A stretch of 64,000 nt of DNA from Bacteroidia bacterium (GTDB lineage Bacteria; Bacteroidota; Bacteroidia; Flavobacteriales; Flavobacteriaceae): the NCBI GenBank assembly GCA_030431055.1, contig JAUIJA010000010.1:1-64000 (forward strand). Direction: 5' to 3'. The translations under genes were made by a program, and so were the position numbers. This document shows, in pieces, positions 29,655-39,736 of the stretch. The notes under the pieces are model-generated. The model ran no database searches and had not been told where the DNA came from. It was given only the letters and a program-made list of their open reading frames with translations. The stretch's first letter is position 1, and every line of letters starts with the position of its first letter.

Positions 29655-29729
29655 GGTGAAAGACCGGTCTCGAACCGGCGACCTCCTGAACCACAATCAG
29701 GCGCTCTAACCAACTGAGCTACAATCACC
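29655..29729 (-). tRNA. tRNA-His (anticodon GTG), including G-1 and C73
   Basis: Reverse strand GGTGATTGTAGCTCAGTTGGTTAGAGCGCCTGATTGTGGTTCAGGAGGTCGCCGGTTCGAGACCGGTCTTTCACC; cloverleaf with two T.T mismatches in the acceptor stem. Confidence 0.93.
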
Positions 29730-29815
29730 ATTTTTGATTACAAATGCAAATTATTGCTTTTGCGAGTGCAAATATAGTACAATTACTATTTCTTACAAAC
29801 AAAAAAACAGTTTTT

Positions 29816-30535
29816 TTATCGTAAATCTGCTAAACTGTTGACTGCCAAATATCTTTCTGTTGTAAATCCTTCTGCAAAGTCTACTCCTACTATTCTTCCT
29901 AGATCTTGAGCACGATAAGTAATACTATCTAAAAAGTTTTTAGAAGTAATTGGTGAAACTGGTTCTTTTGAATCGGGATTGTAAAATTGAGAATCGTATG
30001 CCATAACAGCATCTATTTTCTTTTGCATAAATGTAGAAACATCAACCACAAAGTCTGGTTCAATATTTTCCCATTGAATGTAGTGATATACTACTTTTGG
30101 TCGCCAAGCCTGTTGGTTTTCTCCGTTTAATTCCGTTTCAATTTTTCGCAAACCTGATAAAAAACAAGCATCAGAAACTAATTTACTTCCTTTTCCATGA
30201 TCGATATGTCGGTCGTGAATAGCATTGCATAAAACAATTTCTGGTTGGTATTTACGAATCATTTTAATGATTTCTAACTGATGTTTTTCGTCATTTACAA
30301 AAAAACCATCTCTGAAACCTAAATTTTCACGAACAGCAACTTCTAAAATTTCTGCCGCTTTTGCCGCTTCTTTATCTCTAATTTCCGCCGAACCACGAGT
30401 TCCTAACTCACCACGAGTTAAATCAATAATTCCTACTTTTTTTCCTAATGAAATTTCTTTTGCAATTGTCCCGCTACAACCTAATTCAACATCATCAGGA
30501 TGTGCGCCAAAGGCTAATATATCTAATTTAATCAT
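29816..30535 (-). CDS. bshB1: Bacillithiol biosynthesis deacetylase BshB1
   Basis: LDILAFGAHPDDVELGCSGTIAKE ... HDRHIDHGKGS, PIG-L/LmbE family. Confidence 0.92.
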   Translation of the reverse strand: MIKLDILAFGAHPDDVELGCSGTIAKEISLGKKVGIIDLTRGELGTRGSAEIRDKEAAKAAEILEVAVRENLGFRDGFFVNDEKHQLEIIKMIRKYQPEIVLCNAIHDRHIDHGKGSKLVSDACFLSGLRKIETELNGENQQAWRPKVVYHYIQWENIEPDFVVDVSTFMQKKIDAVMAYDSQFYNPDSKEPVSPITSKNFLDSITYRAQDLGRIVGVDFAEGFTTERYLAVNSLADLR

Positions 30536-31590
30536 AATACTTTTTTAATCGTTTTCGATTTGTTTACCGTTTCAAAAAACTCTAATTCTGGATTGCTATC
30601 TTTTGTTATTCCGCAACCAACATAAATATTAGCCTTGTTGTTCTCGATTTTCATACATCTCAAATTTACAAATAAATCAGAGTTTTCACTTTCTAAATTT
30701 TCAGCTTCGTAATTTAATTCGCCTAAAAAACCAGCATAAAACTCGCGATTGTAACCTTCATTTTCAACAATAAAATCTTTTGCTTTTTCCTTAGGAAATC
30801 CACAAACTGCTGGAGTTGGATGCAAAACTTTCAAAACTTCGCCTAATTGTGATTTATCCTCCATTTTTGCAGAAATATCAGTTTTAATATGTAATAAATT
30901 TCCTGCTTGATGAGTATAAGGTTTAGAAACCGACTTTTCAGCAATAAATGGTTCTAAACTTTCAAGAATAAAATTGGTTACTAATTGTTGTTCAACTTTT
31001 TCCTTATCGCCCCAATCTTCATCAATTTCATCTTTCATTTTCGTTCCTGCTAGAGCAACTGTTTCAATTGAATTACCACAAACTTTTAGCAATTGTTCTG
31101 GAGTTGCGCCAATCCACAAACCTATTTCTGGATGAAAAACACAATATTTAAAAGCCGTAGGATAAAACTGAACCAATTTTTGAAAAGTTTCTACTAAATT
31201 AAAACCAGTGATTACTTGTATTTCCTTTCTTGAAACAACAATTTTATTACAAGTTCCACTTTCAATTTTAGAAATAGCTTCACTGACTAAAGTTTCAAAC
31301 TTTTGTTTTGCTTCTTCTGAACAAGAATCTTTTAATTCTGGATTAGCTTCAATCCTTTCAAAATCATTTTCAGTCGAAAGTTGAGCGCATTTATCTAATG
31401 GAAAAAAAATCTTTTTATCAGAAGTAAATGAATTTAAGATAAAACCTTTTTGGTTAAAGTTTTCATGAAAATTCAAGCTTGAATCTTCTTGAAACAATCC
31501 AAAACTAATAGAAGAATTAGGCTTTGAATAAATTACAAAAGGCAAATTTTGATTGTAATGTTGAGAAACTTTCTGAAAGAAATCGGACAT
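30532..31590 (-). CDS. Isochorismate synthase / chorismate-binding enzyme
   Basis: KIVVSRKEIQV, WIGATPEQLLKV, ALAGTK, HPTPAVCGFPKEKA. Confidence 0.88.
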   Translation of the reverse strand: MSDFFQKVSQHYNQNLPFVIYSKPNSSISFGLFQEDSSLNFHENFNQKGFILNSFTSDKKIFFPLDKCAQLSTENDFERIEANPELKDSCSEEAKQKFETLVSEAISKIESGTCNKIVVSRKEIQVITGFNLVETFQKLVQFYPTAFKYCVFHPEIGLWIGATPEQLLKVCGNSIETVALAGTKMKDEIDEDWGDKEKVEQQLVTNFILESLEPFIAEKSVSKPYTHQAGNLLHIKTDISAKMEDKSQLGEVLKVLHPTPAVCGFPKEKAKDFIVENEGYNREFYAGFLGELNYEAENLESENSDLFVNLRCMKIENNKANIYVGCGITKDSNPELEFFETVNKSKTIKKVL

Positions 31591-31591
31591 T

Positions 31592-32014
31592 TTATTTTCT
31601 TCTTGGTAAAACCATATTGGACAATTTACAAAGTGAAATTAGCTTTCCTTCTTCATCTTCAATTCTAATTTCCCACAAATGCAAAGTTCTTCCTTTATGA
31701 ATAATTTTAGCTGTTCCGTAAACAGTACCTTCTCGTTTTGCTTTTAAATGATTTGCCGAAATCTCAATTCCTCTTACTTCTTGTAATTCAGGATTGATGA
31801 ACATAATCGAAGCCGCACTTCCTACACTTTCTGCTAGCGCAACACTTGCTCCGCCATGCAATAATCCCATAGGTTGATGAACTCTAGGATTTACAGGCAT
31901 TTTAGCTTTTAAAAAATCTTCACCAGCATCTATAAATTCTATTTCTAAAGTTTCCATTAAAGTGTTTTTAGAAATCTTTTTACATACTTCTAAAAAATGA
32001 TTTTTATCGAACAT
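31592..32014 (-). CDS. PaaI/hotdog-fold thioesterase (MenI-like context)
   Basis: HQPMGLLHGGASVALAESVGSAAS; adjacent to isochorismate synthase. Confidence 0.87.
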   Translation of the reverse strand: MFDKNHFLEVCKKISKNTLMETLEIEFIDAGEDFLKAKMPVNPRVHQPMGLLHGGASVALAESVGSAASIMFINPELQEVRGIEISANHLKAKREGTVYGTAKIIHKGRTLHLWEIRIEDEEGKLISLCKLSNMVLPRRK

Positions 32015-32119
32015 AAATATTTTTTCAGTAAAAATAAGACTAAATTTTGGCTTGAAAAAGTGATAAACTAAAAGGAATAAATTTCCGTTGTATATAAAAA
32101 GTATTATTTTTACCTAAAA

Positions 32120-33694
32120 TTGTTTTTAATGAAGCATTATATTTTTGCGTTAATTGGTTTATTTACCATTATACTTTCCTCTTGTAGAAGTGATTTTGAT
32201 TTCAAATCAGATGTTGGAAATCTTGGTTTTTCTAGAGATACTGTATATCTAGATACTGTTTTTACAGAAATAGGTTCGAGTACATACACTCTAAAAGTTT
32301 ACAACAAAACTGATAACAATATTTCAATTCCACAGCTTCGATTAGGTAATGGTGAAAATTCAAAATATCGCTTAATGGTTGATGGAATGCCAGGAAAGGT
32401 TTTTGAAAATGTAGAACTTTTGGCCGATGATAGTTTATTCGTTTTTATTGAAGTTACAGCAGAAATCGAAGATGCTGACCCAACTGATTTTTTATATACC
32501 GATCAAATTTTATTTGGCAACGGAATAACAGACCAAAAAGTAGAATTGGTAACTTTAATTCAAGATGCTTATTTTATTTATCCGCAAAGAACTCAAAATC
32601 CTGATGAAACATACACTTACGAATCTTTAAATTTAGGTGTTGATGAAGAAGGAAGTCCTATAACCATTCGCGGACAGTATTTAGATTCAGCAGATCCAGA
32701 TAATGGAAACGAATTACATTGGACCAATACAAAACCTTACGTTATTTATGGTTATGCTGCCGTTCCTCCTAATGAAACTTTGATTGTAGATGCTGGAGCT
32801 AGGGTTCATTTTCATGCTGAATCTGGTTTAATTATAGCTAACAATGCGTCACTTCAAGTTAACGGAAGCACATCAGTAACAGAAGATTTAGAAAATGAAG
32901 TGATTTTTGAAGGCGATCGTTTAGAACCTAATTTTTCTGATGTTCCAGGACAATGGGGAGCAATTTGGTTTACACAAGGAAGTACAAATAATACACTTTC
33001 AAATTTAACTATAAAGAATGCAACTGTTGGAATGCTTGTTTCTGGAAATGATGGAACTCCTACTCCAACAATCGACATGGAAAATGTTCAAATTTATAAT
33101 TGCTCAAACGTTGGGATTTTAGCTCGAACAGGAAATATGGTTGGAAGAAATGTAGTCATAAATAATTGTGGAGAAACAGCTTTTGCTGGAACTTTTGGCG
33201 GAAGTTACGATTTCACACATTGTACATTTGCTAACTATTGGCCTATTCCTAATCAGTATTGTGTTATTTTAGACGATTACGACGGTGACCCAACATATTA
33301 TGCATTAACAAAGGCAGATTTTAAAAATTGTATTGTTTATGGTTCGCCTAATTTATCACTTTCAATAAATAAAAACGGAACTGACCCTAATTTCAACTTT
33401 AATTTTGATAGTTGCTTGATTAAATTTATTGATGTTGGAAACCAATTTTCTTCAATTTCAGAATATGATTTTACAGGTTCACATTATACTAATTGTATTA
33501 TTGCTACTAATTATTCATCAAATCAACCAGATTTTAAAAATACTGATGAAAATGAAATGATAATTGGTGAAGATTCTGCAGCAAAAGGAACAGCAAATAG
33601 TAGCCATTCTACTTTTAATGATATTTTAGATAACCCAAGAAATTCAACTACAGGTTACGATATTGGCGCTTATAATTTCATTATCTTTGAGTAA
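32120..33694 (+). CDS. Lipoprotein with right-handed beta-helix-like repeats
   Basis: Lipobox TIILSSCRS; repeated short N/G-rich strands in the C-terminal half. Confidence 0.75.
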   Translation: MFLMKHYIFALIGLFTIILSSCRSDFDFKSDVGNLGFSRDTVYLDTVFTEIGSSTYTLKVYNKTDNNISIPQLRLGNGENSKYRLMVDGMPGKVFENVELLADDSLFVFIEVTAEIEDADPTDFLYTDQILFGNGITDQKVELVTLIQDAYFIYPQRTQNPDETYTYESLNLGVDEEGSPITIRGQYLDSADPDNGNELHWTNTKPYVIYGYAAVPPNETLIVDAGARVHFHAESGLIIANNASLQVNGSTSVTEDLENEVIFEGDRLEPNFSDVPGQWGAIWFTQGSTNNTLSNLTIKNATVGMLVSGNDGTPTPTIDMENVQIYNCSNVGILARTGNMVGRNVVINNCGETAFAGTFGGSYDFTHCTFANYWPIPNQYCVILDDYDGDPTYYALTKADFKNCIVYGSPNLSLSINKNGTDPNFNFNFDSCLIKFIDVGNQFSSISEYDFTGSHYTNCIIATNYSSNQPDFKNTDENEMIIGEDSAAKGTANSSHSTFNDILDNPRNSTTGYDIGAYNFIIFE

Positions 33695-33715
33695 ACCAAT
33701 AAAACTAATTAAATC

Positions 33716-33901
33716 ATGAAAAACAATTTTTAACAATTGCATTAGTTGTGTTAACATTTACTTCTTGTAAAAAAGAAGAAAATAACCAAAAAAGTAATTA
33801 CTTATATTGACGAAAACAACCAAAAAATGGAAATGTATGATACGGGTTATGATGGAAAAGAATTTAAGAATATGGAAATCATAATGACACGCAAAAAATA
33901 A
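33716..33901 (+). pseudogene. Small lipoprotein gene disrupted by two compensating A-tract frameshifts
   Basis: Reconstructed: MKKQFLTIALVVLTFTSCKKEENNQKVITYIDENNQKMEMYDTGYDGKEFKNMEIIMTRKK*; -1 A after ATG and +1 A near 33788. Confidence 0.6.
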
Positions 33902-33920
33902 TAGTTATTATTCTTATGAA

Positions 33921-33950
33921 AATGCACAAGTAAAACTTGTGCATTTTTTA
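33921..33950 (+). terminator. Intrinsic terminator
   Basis: AATGCACAAG-taaaa-CTTGTGCATT then T-tract. Confidence 0.7.
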
Positions 33951-33984
33951 TTTACAAAAACTTCTAACTTTCAACTTTTTGAGA

Positions 33985-33992
33985 TAAATTTG
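33985..33992 (+). promoter_or_regulatory. -7 box TAAATTTG upstream of purL
   Basis: TAnnTTTG consensus 32 nt before the start. Confidence 0.5.
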
Positions 33993-34023
33993 CACTTTCA
34001 ACAACACAACTAAAATACACACC

Positions 34024-37000
34024 ATGATTCATTTCTTCGGAAACCAATCCAATGTAGTTTATGCGGTACAATCGCAAAACGAATTATCGACTGAAGATAT
34101 CAACAAATTAAACTGGTTGTTTAACTCGCAACTAGATAACACTTACACGAAAATAAACACTAAAGAAGCATCGCTTGATGCTTTTTTTGTTGGACCTCGT
34201 GCAGCTATGGTAACGCCTTGGAGCACAAATGCCGTTGAAATTACTCAAAATATGGGTATTTCTGGAATTATTCGTATTGAGGAGTTTCAAGTTGTGAATG
34301 CTGATTTTTCAGATTTCGATCCGATGTTATCTCAAAAATATTCGGAATTACACCAAGAAATTTATACTATCAATATTCAACCAGAACCAATTTTAGAAAT
34401 TGAAGATATTGAGGCTTATAACCAACAAGAAGGTTTGGCTTTAAGTCCTGAAGAAGTTGAATACTTACATAACTTATCCAACAAAATAGGAAGAAAATTA
34501 ACGGATTCTGAAATCTTTGCTTTCTCTCAAGCGAATTCAGAACACTGTCGTCACAAAATTTTCAACGGAACATTTATTATTGATGGTGAAGAAAAACCAA
34601 CTTCATTATTCAAATTAATTAAGAAAACATCTGAAACGCATCCAAACGATATTGTTTCAGCTTATAAAGATAACGTAGCGTTTGTAAAAGGACCTAAAGC
34701 AACTCAATTTGCTCCTAAAAGCGCTGATAAACCAGATTTTTATGAGGAAAAAGAATTTGATTCGGTTTTATCATTAAAAGCAGAAACACACAACTTCCCT
34801 ACTACGGTTGAGCCTTTCAATGGTGCTGCAACAGGTTCTGGCGGTGAAATTCGTGACCGTTTAGCAGGTGGACAAGGTTCGTTGCCTTTAGCTGGAACTG
34901 CTGTTTACATGACGTCTTATTCTCGTTTAGAAGAAACGCGTCCTTGGGAAAAAGGAATGGACGAAAGAAAATGGTTATATCAAACACCAATGGACATCTT
35001 AATTAAAGCATCAAATGGAGCTTCTGATTTTGGAAATAAATTCGGTCAACCATTAATTACTGGTTCTGTTTTAACTTTCGAACACGAAGAAGAAGCTCGC
35101 AAATTAGGTTTCGATAAAGTAATAATGTTAGCTGGTGGTGTTGGATACGGAAAATTAGATCAAGCGATAAAACACGAACCTAAAGAAAGAGATAAAATCG
35201 TTATTTTAGGTGGTGAAAATTATAGAATTGGAATGGGTGGTGCTGCGGTTTCATCTGCAGATACTGGTGCTTTTGGTTCTGGAATTGAATTAAATGCGAT
35301 TCAACGTTCCAACCCTGAAATGCAAAAACGTGCTGCTAATGCTATTCGTGGTTTAGTAGAAAGCGATAACAATCCTATTGTTTCAATTCATGATCATGGT
35401 GCTGGTGGACACTTAAACTGTTTATCAGAATTAGTTGAAGAAACAGGAGGGTTAATCGATTTAGATAAATTACCTATTGGTGACCCTACCCTTTCCGCTA
35501 AAGAAATTATTGGTAACGAATCTCAAGAAAGAATGGGATTAGTTATCGGTGAAAAAGATATTGATATTTTACAAAGAGTTTCAGAAAGAGAGCGTTCTCC
35601 AATGTATACTGTTGGTGATGTTACTAACGACCATAGATTTACATTTGAATCGAAAACGACTGGTGCAAAACCAATGGATTATGCTTTAGAAGATTTCTTC
35701 GGAAGTTCTCCCAAAACAATTATGAACGACAAAAATGTGGCTCGTAATTATGCAAATCCAGATTATTCAATTTCAGAAATACCAAATTACTTAAACCAAG
35801 TTTTACAATTAGAAGCGGTTGCTTGTAAAGATTGGTTAACGAATAAAGTTGACCGTTGTGTTGGTGGACGTGTTGCAAAACAACAATGTGCTGGTCCATT
35901 ACAACTGCCTTTAAATAACGTAGGTGTGATGGCATTAGACTTCAAAGGAAAAGAAGGAATTGCTACGACTATCGGACACTCACCTGTTTCAGCTATTGTT
36001 GATCCTGTTGCGGGTTCTAAAAATTCAATTGGTGAAGCTTTATCTAACTTAGTTTGGGCGCCATTAAAAGATGGTTTACAATCGGTTTCGTTATCGGCAA
36101 ACTGGATGTGGGCTTGTAAAAATGAAGGTGAAGATGCTCGTTTATACGACGCTGTTCAAGGTTGTTCAGAATTTGCTATTGAATTAGGAATCAATATTCC
36201 AACTGGAAAAGATTCGTTATCCATGAAACAAAAATATCCACATGATGAAGTAATTGCACCTGGAACGGTTATTATTTCAGCTATTGGAAATTGTTCAAAT
36301 ATTACTAAAGTAGTAGAGCCTGTATTAAAAAGAAATGGTGGCAACATTTACTACTTAAATTTATCGCAAGATTCTTTTAAATTAGGTGGAAGTTCATTCT
36401 ATCAAATTTTAAATAAAGTAGGTTCGGAAGTTCCAACTGTTAAAAATGCAGATTATTTCAAAAAAGCGTTTAATACGTTACAAGATTTAATCAAAGAAAG
36501 AAAAATTAAAGCAGGACACGATATTGGAAGTGGTGGTTTAATCACAACTTTATTAGAAATGTCGTTTGCAGAAGTTGGCGTTGGTGCCAACTACGATTTA
36601 TCTGTTTTAGGAGAATCTGATTCTGCAAAAGCTTTATTCAATGAAAATATTGCTGTTGTTTTCCAAGCAGATGCTGAAGTTGAAGCCGCTTTCAAAGCAA
36701 ACGGAATTGAAATTTTCAATATTGGTTCGGTTGTAGAAGGTGATTTTGTTTCAATCAAAAATGGAAATGATAACTTCAATTTCTCAGTTATTGAAACGAG
36801 AGATACTTGGTACAAAACATCATATTTATTAGATACAAAACAATCTCGTAATGGCATGGCAGAAGCGCGTTATGCGAACTATAAAAACCAACCATTAGAA
36901 TTTACGTTCCCTAAAGATTTTACTGGAGCTAAACCTGTCATCTCGAGCGGAGTCGAGAGACCAAAAGCAGCTATTATTCGTGAAAAAGGAAGTAATTCGG

Positions 37001-37707
37001 AACGTGAAATGGCAAATGCTATGTATTTAGCTGGATTTGATGTAAAAGATGTACACATGACCGATTTAATTTCGGGTCGTGAAACTTTAGAAGATATTCA
37101 GTTTATTGGTGCTGTTGGTGGATTCTCTAACTCAGACGTTTTAGGTTCTGCTAAAGGTTGGGCTGGAGCTTTCTTATACAACGAAAAAGCTAATACAGCA
37201 TTGAAAAACTTCTTCAAAAGAGAAGACACACTTTCTGTTGGAATTTGTAATGGATGTCAGTTATTAATGGAATTAGAGTTGATCAATCCAGAACATGAAG
37301 TACATGGAAAAATGCATCACAATACTTCAAACAAACACGAAAGTGGCTTTACTTCAGTGAAAATTCAAAAGAATAATTCTGTAATGTTATCTTCATTAGA
37401 AGGATTAACGTTAGGCGTTTGGATTTCACATGGAGAAGGAAAATTTAAATTACCTTATCCTGAAGACAAATACAATATTGTAGCCAAATATGCTTACGAA
37501 GGTTATCCTGCAAATCCTAATGGTTCAGATTTCAATACGGCTATGATGTGTGATACAACAGGAAGACATTTAGTAATGATGCCACATATTGAACGTTCGA
37601 CTTTCCCATGGAACTGGGCAAATTATCCAGAACGCGGACAAAAAGACGAAGTTTCTCCATGGTTAGAAGCATTTGTAAATGCTAGAAAATGGATTGAAAA
37701 AAAATAA
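34024..37707 (+). CDS. purL: Phosphoribosylformylglycinamidine synthase (large single-chain form)
   Basis: SEHCRHKIF, ETHNFPTTVEPFNGAATGSGGEIRDR, C-terminal GATase (GICNGCQLLMEL). Confidence 0.97.
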   Translation: MIHFFGNQSNVVYAVQSQNELSTEDINKLNWLFNSQLDNTYTKINTKEASLDAFFVGPRAAMVTPWSTNAVEITQNMGISGIIRIEEFQVVNADFSDFDPMLSQKYSELHQEIYTINIQPEPILEIEDIEAYNQQEGLALSPEEVEYLHNLSNKIGRKLTDSEIFAFSQANSEHCRHKIFNGTFIIDGEEKPTSLFKLIKKTSETHPNDIVSAYKDNVAFVKGPKATQFAPKSADKPDFYEEKEFDSVLSLKAETHNFPTTVEPFNGAATGSGGEIRDRLAGGQGSLPLAGTAVYMTSYSRLEETRPWEKGMDERKWLYQTPMDILIKASNGASDFGNKFGQPLITGSVLTFEHEEEARKLGFDKVIMLAGGVGYGKLDQAIKHEPKERDKIVILGGENYRIGMGGAAVSSADTGAFGSGIELNAIQRSNPEMQKRAANAIRGLVESDNNPIVSIHDHGAGGHLNCLSELVEETGGLIDLDKLPIGDPTLSAKEIIGNESQERMGLVIGEKDIDILQRVSERERSPMYTVGDVTNDHRFTFESKTTGAKPMDYALEDFFGSSPKTIMNDKNVARNYANPDYSISEIPNYLNQVLQLEAVACKDWLTNKVDRCVGGRVAKQQCAGPLQLPLNNVGVMALDFKGKEGIATTIGHSPVSAIVDPVAGSKNSIGEALSNLVWAPLKDGLQSVSLSANWMWACKNEGEDARLYDAVQGCSEFAIELGINIPTGKDSLSMKQKYPHDEVIAPGTVIISAIGNCSNITKVVEPVLKRNGGNIYYLNLSQDSFKLGGSSFYQILNKVGSEVPTVKNADYFKKAFNTLQDLIKERKIKAGHDIGSGGLITTLLEMSFAEVGVGANYDLSVLGESDSAKALFNENIAVVFQADAEVEAAFKANGIEIFNIGSVVEGDFVSIKNGNDNFNFSVIETRDTWYKTSYLLDTKQSRNGMAEARYANYKNQPLEFTFPKDFTGAKPVISSGVERPKAAIIREKGSNSEREMANAMYLAGFDVKDVHMTDLISGRETLEDIQFIGAVGGFSNSDVLGSAKGWAGAFLYNEKANTALKNFFKREDTLSVGICNGCQLLMELELINPEHEVHGKMHHNTSNKHESGFTSVKIQKNNSVMLSSLEGLTLGVWISHGEGKFKLPYPEDKYNIVAKYAYEGYPANPNGSDFNTAMMCDTTGRHLVMMPHIERSTFPWNWANYPERGQKDEVSPWLEAFVNARKWIEKK
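36937..36960. repeat. Palindromic repeat unit inside purL (translated VISSGVER)
   Basis: GTCATCTCGAGCGGAGTCGAGAGA; TCTCGA-GCGGAG-TCGAGA perfect arms; same core as 12266-12293. Confidence 0.75.
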
Positions 37708-37728
37708 AGAATTCCTTTTTAATGAATT

Positions 37729-37760
37729 AAAAGGTTACTAAAAAATTAGTAACCTTTTTT
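37729..37760 (+). terminator. Intrinsic terminator after purL
   Basis: AAAGGTTACTAA..TTAGTAACCTTTTTT. Confidence 0.75.
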
Positions 37761-37761
37761 C

Positions 37762-37775
37762 TTATGCATGCATAA
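37762..37775. promoter_or_regulatory. Candidate MarR operator TTATGCATGCATAA
   Basis: Perfect 14-bp palindrome upstream of the acyl-CoA ligase; same core as 39737-39756. Confidence 0.6.
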
Positions 37776-37880
37776 CATTTTATTTTTCAATACTTTAGAA
37801 ATTAACAATTATCATATTCATAATTAATTGGTTAATTTATTTTATTTTTATAATTTGCGTACATATAAATTCGATAAAAT

Positions 37881-39653
37881 ATGAGCCAAATTACTCGCTT
37901 ATTTGATTTTCCTTATTACCAACTGGAAAAATACAATCTAAATGATGCTTTAGTTACAAAAAAAGGCAGCGAATGGATTAAAACTTCTACCAAAGAATAT
38001 TTAGAAAAAGCAAATGCAATTTCAAGAGCTTTATTAAGACTTGGAATTCAAAAAGATGATAAAGTTGCTATTATTTCTTCTAACAATAGAACCGAATGGC
38101 ATATAACTGATATTGGTGTATTACAAACTGGTGCACAAACTGTACCTATGTATCCAACAATTTCCGCAGAAGATTATGAATATATTTTAAATCACTCGGA
38201 ATCAAAGTACGTTTTCGTTTCAGACGATGAAGTATATGAAAAACTACAATCTATCAAATCGAATGTAGCTTCATTAAAAGAAGTTTATTCATACAATAAA
38301 GTTTCGGGTTGTAAAAATTGGTCAGAATTGTTAACTCTTGGAGAAGATAATTCTAATCAAGCTGAAGTAGAATCAAGAAAAGACAATGTAACAACAACTG
38401 ATTTAGCTACTATAATTTATACTTCTGGTACAACAGGAAGACCAAAAGGTGTTATGTTAACGCATCAAAATATTGTTTCTGATGTTTTAATGAGTGCACC
38501 TAGAGTTCCTTTAAGAGCTGGAGATACAAGAGCGTTGAGCTTCTTACCTATTTGTCATATTTTCGAAAGAATGCTGACATATTTATATCAGTATTACGGA
38601 ATCTCAATTTACTTTGCTGAAAGTATTGAAAAAATATCTGATAATTTAAAAGAAGTTCATCCACATGTAATGTCAGTTGTTCCTAGACTTCTTGAAAAAG
38701 TATATGACAAAATCTATGCTAAAGGAGCCGATTTAACTGGGATTAAAAAGAAATTATTCTTTTGGGCATTAGATTTAGGAATGGACTACAAACCATACAA
38801 AGAGAACGGTTGGTGGTATGAAACTAAATTAAAATTAGCGCGTAAACTTATCTTCTCAAAATGGCAAGAAGGTTTAGGTGGCGAATTAGAACTATTAGTT
38901 TGTGGAAGTGCTGCTTTACAAGCACGTTTAGCAAAAGTTTTTTGCGCTGCTAATATTCCTGTTATGGAAGGTTATGGTTTAACCGAAACTTCTCCTGTAA
39001 TTTCAGTAAATGATATGAGAAACAACGGCTTCAGAGTTGGAACCGTAGGTAAAGTTTTAGATGGCGTTGAAGTTAAAATAGCCGAAGATGGCGAAATTCT
39101 TTGTAAAGGACCAAATGTTATGATTGGCTATTATAAAGATGAAGAAAAAACAAACGAAGCACTTCAAAATGGATATTTCCATACTGGCGATATTGGAGAA
39201 ATTGATAAAGATGGTTTCCTTAAAATTACTGATCGTAAAAAAGAAATGTTTAAAACTTCAGGTGGAAAATATGTTGCACCACAAGTCTTAGAAAACGCCT
39301 TTAAACAATCTCGTTTTATTGAACAAATCATGGTTATTGGTGAAGGTCAAAAAATGCCTGCAGCTATTGTACAACCAAGTTTTGAATTTTTAGCAGAATG
39401 GTCACAAAGAAAAGGTCTTGATCTAGGAAAAACTAATAATGAGATTGTTTCAAACGAAAGAGTTATTAAAAGAATACAAAGAGAGATCGATGAAATTAAT
39501 GAACGTTTTGGTAATTGGGAAAAAGTTAAGCGCATTGAATTAACTCCTGATATTTGGTCTGTAGAAGCTGGTCACCTTACTCCTACAATGAAATTGAAAC
39601 GAAAAATTATTTTAGAGAAATATAAAGATTTATACGATAAAATCTACAATTAA
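37881..39653 (+). CDS. Long-chain fatty acid--CoA ligase (AMP-dependent synthetase)
   Basis: TIIYTSGTTGRPKGVMLTHQN, GYGLTETSPVIS, TDRKKEMFKTSGGKYVAP. Confidence 0.95.
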   Translation: MSQITRLFDFPYYQLEKYNLNDALVTKKGSEWIKTSTKEYLEKANAISRALLRLGIQKDDKVAIISSNNRTEWHITDIGVLQTGAQTVPMYPTISAEDYEYILNHSESKYVFVSDDEVYEKLQSIKSNVASLKEVYSYNKVSGCKNWSELLTLGEDNSNQAEVESRKDNVTTTDLATIIYTSGTTGRPKGVMLTHQNIVSDVLMSAPRVPLRAGDTRALSFLPICHIFERMLTYLYQYYGISIYFAESIEKISDNLKEVHPHVMSVVPRLLEKVYDKIYAKGADLTGIKKKLFFWALDLGMDYKPYKENGWWYETKLKLARKLIFSKWQEGLGGELELLVCGSAALQARLAKVFCAANIPVMEGYGLTETSPVISVNDMRNNGFRVGTVGKVLDGVEVKIAEDGEILCKGPNVMIGYYKDEEKTNEALQNGYFHTGDIGEIDKDGFLKITDRKKEMFKTSGGKYVAPQVLENAFKQSRFIEQIMVIGEGQKMPAAIVQPSFEFLAEWSQRKGLDLGKTNNEIVSNERVIKRIQREIDEINERFGNWEKVKRIELTPDIWSVEAGHLTPTMKLKRKIILEKYKDLYDKIYN

Positions 39654-39736
39654 TTTTAAAGGTTAGCCTAAGTTCAAATGCCTTTTTGAACGATTTTATG
39701 ATAACTGAATATTAAATTTTTCAAAAAACACAAAAA

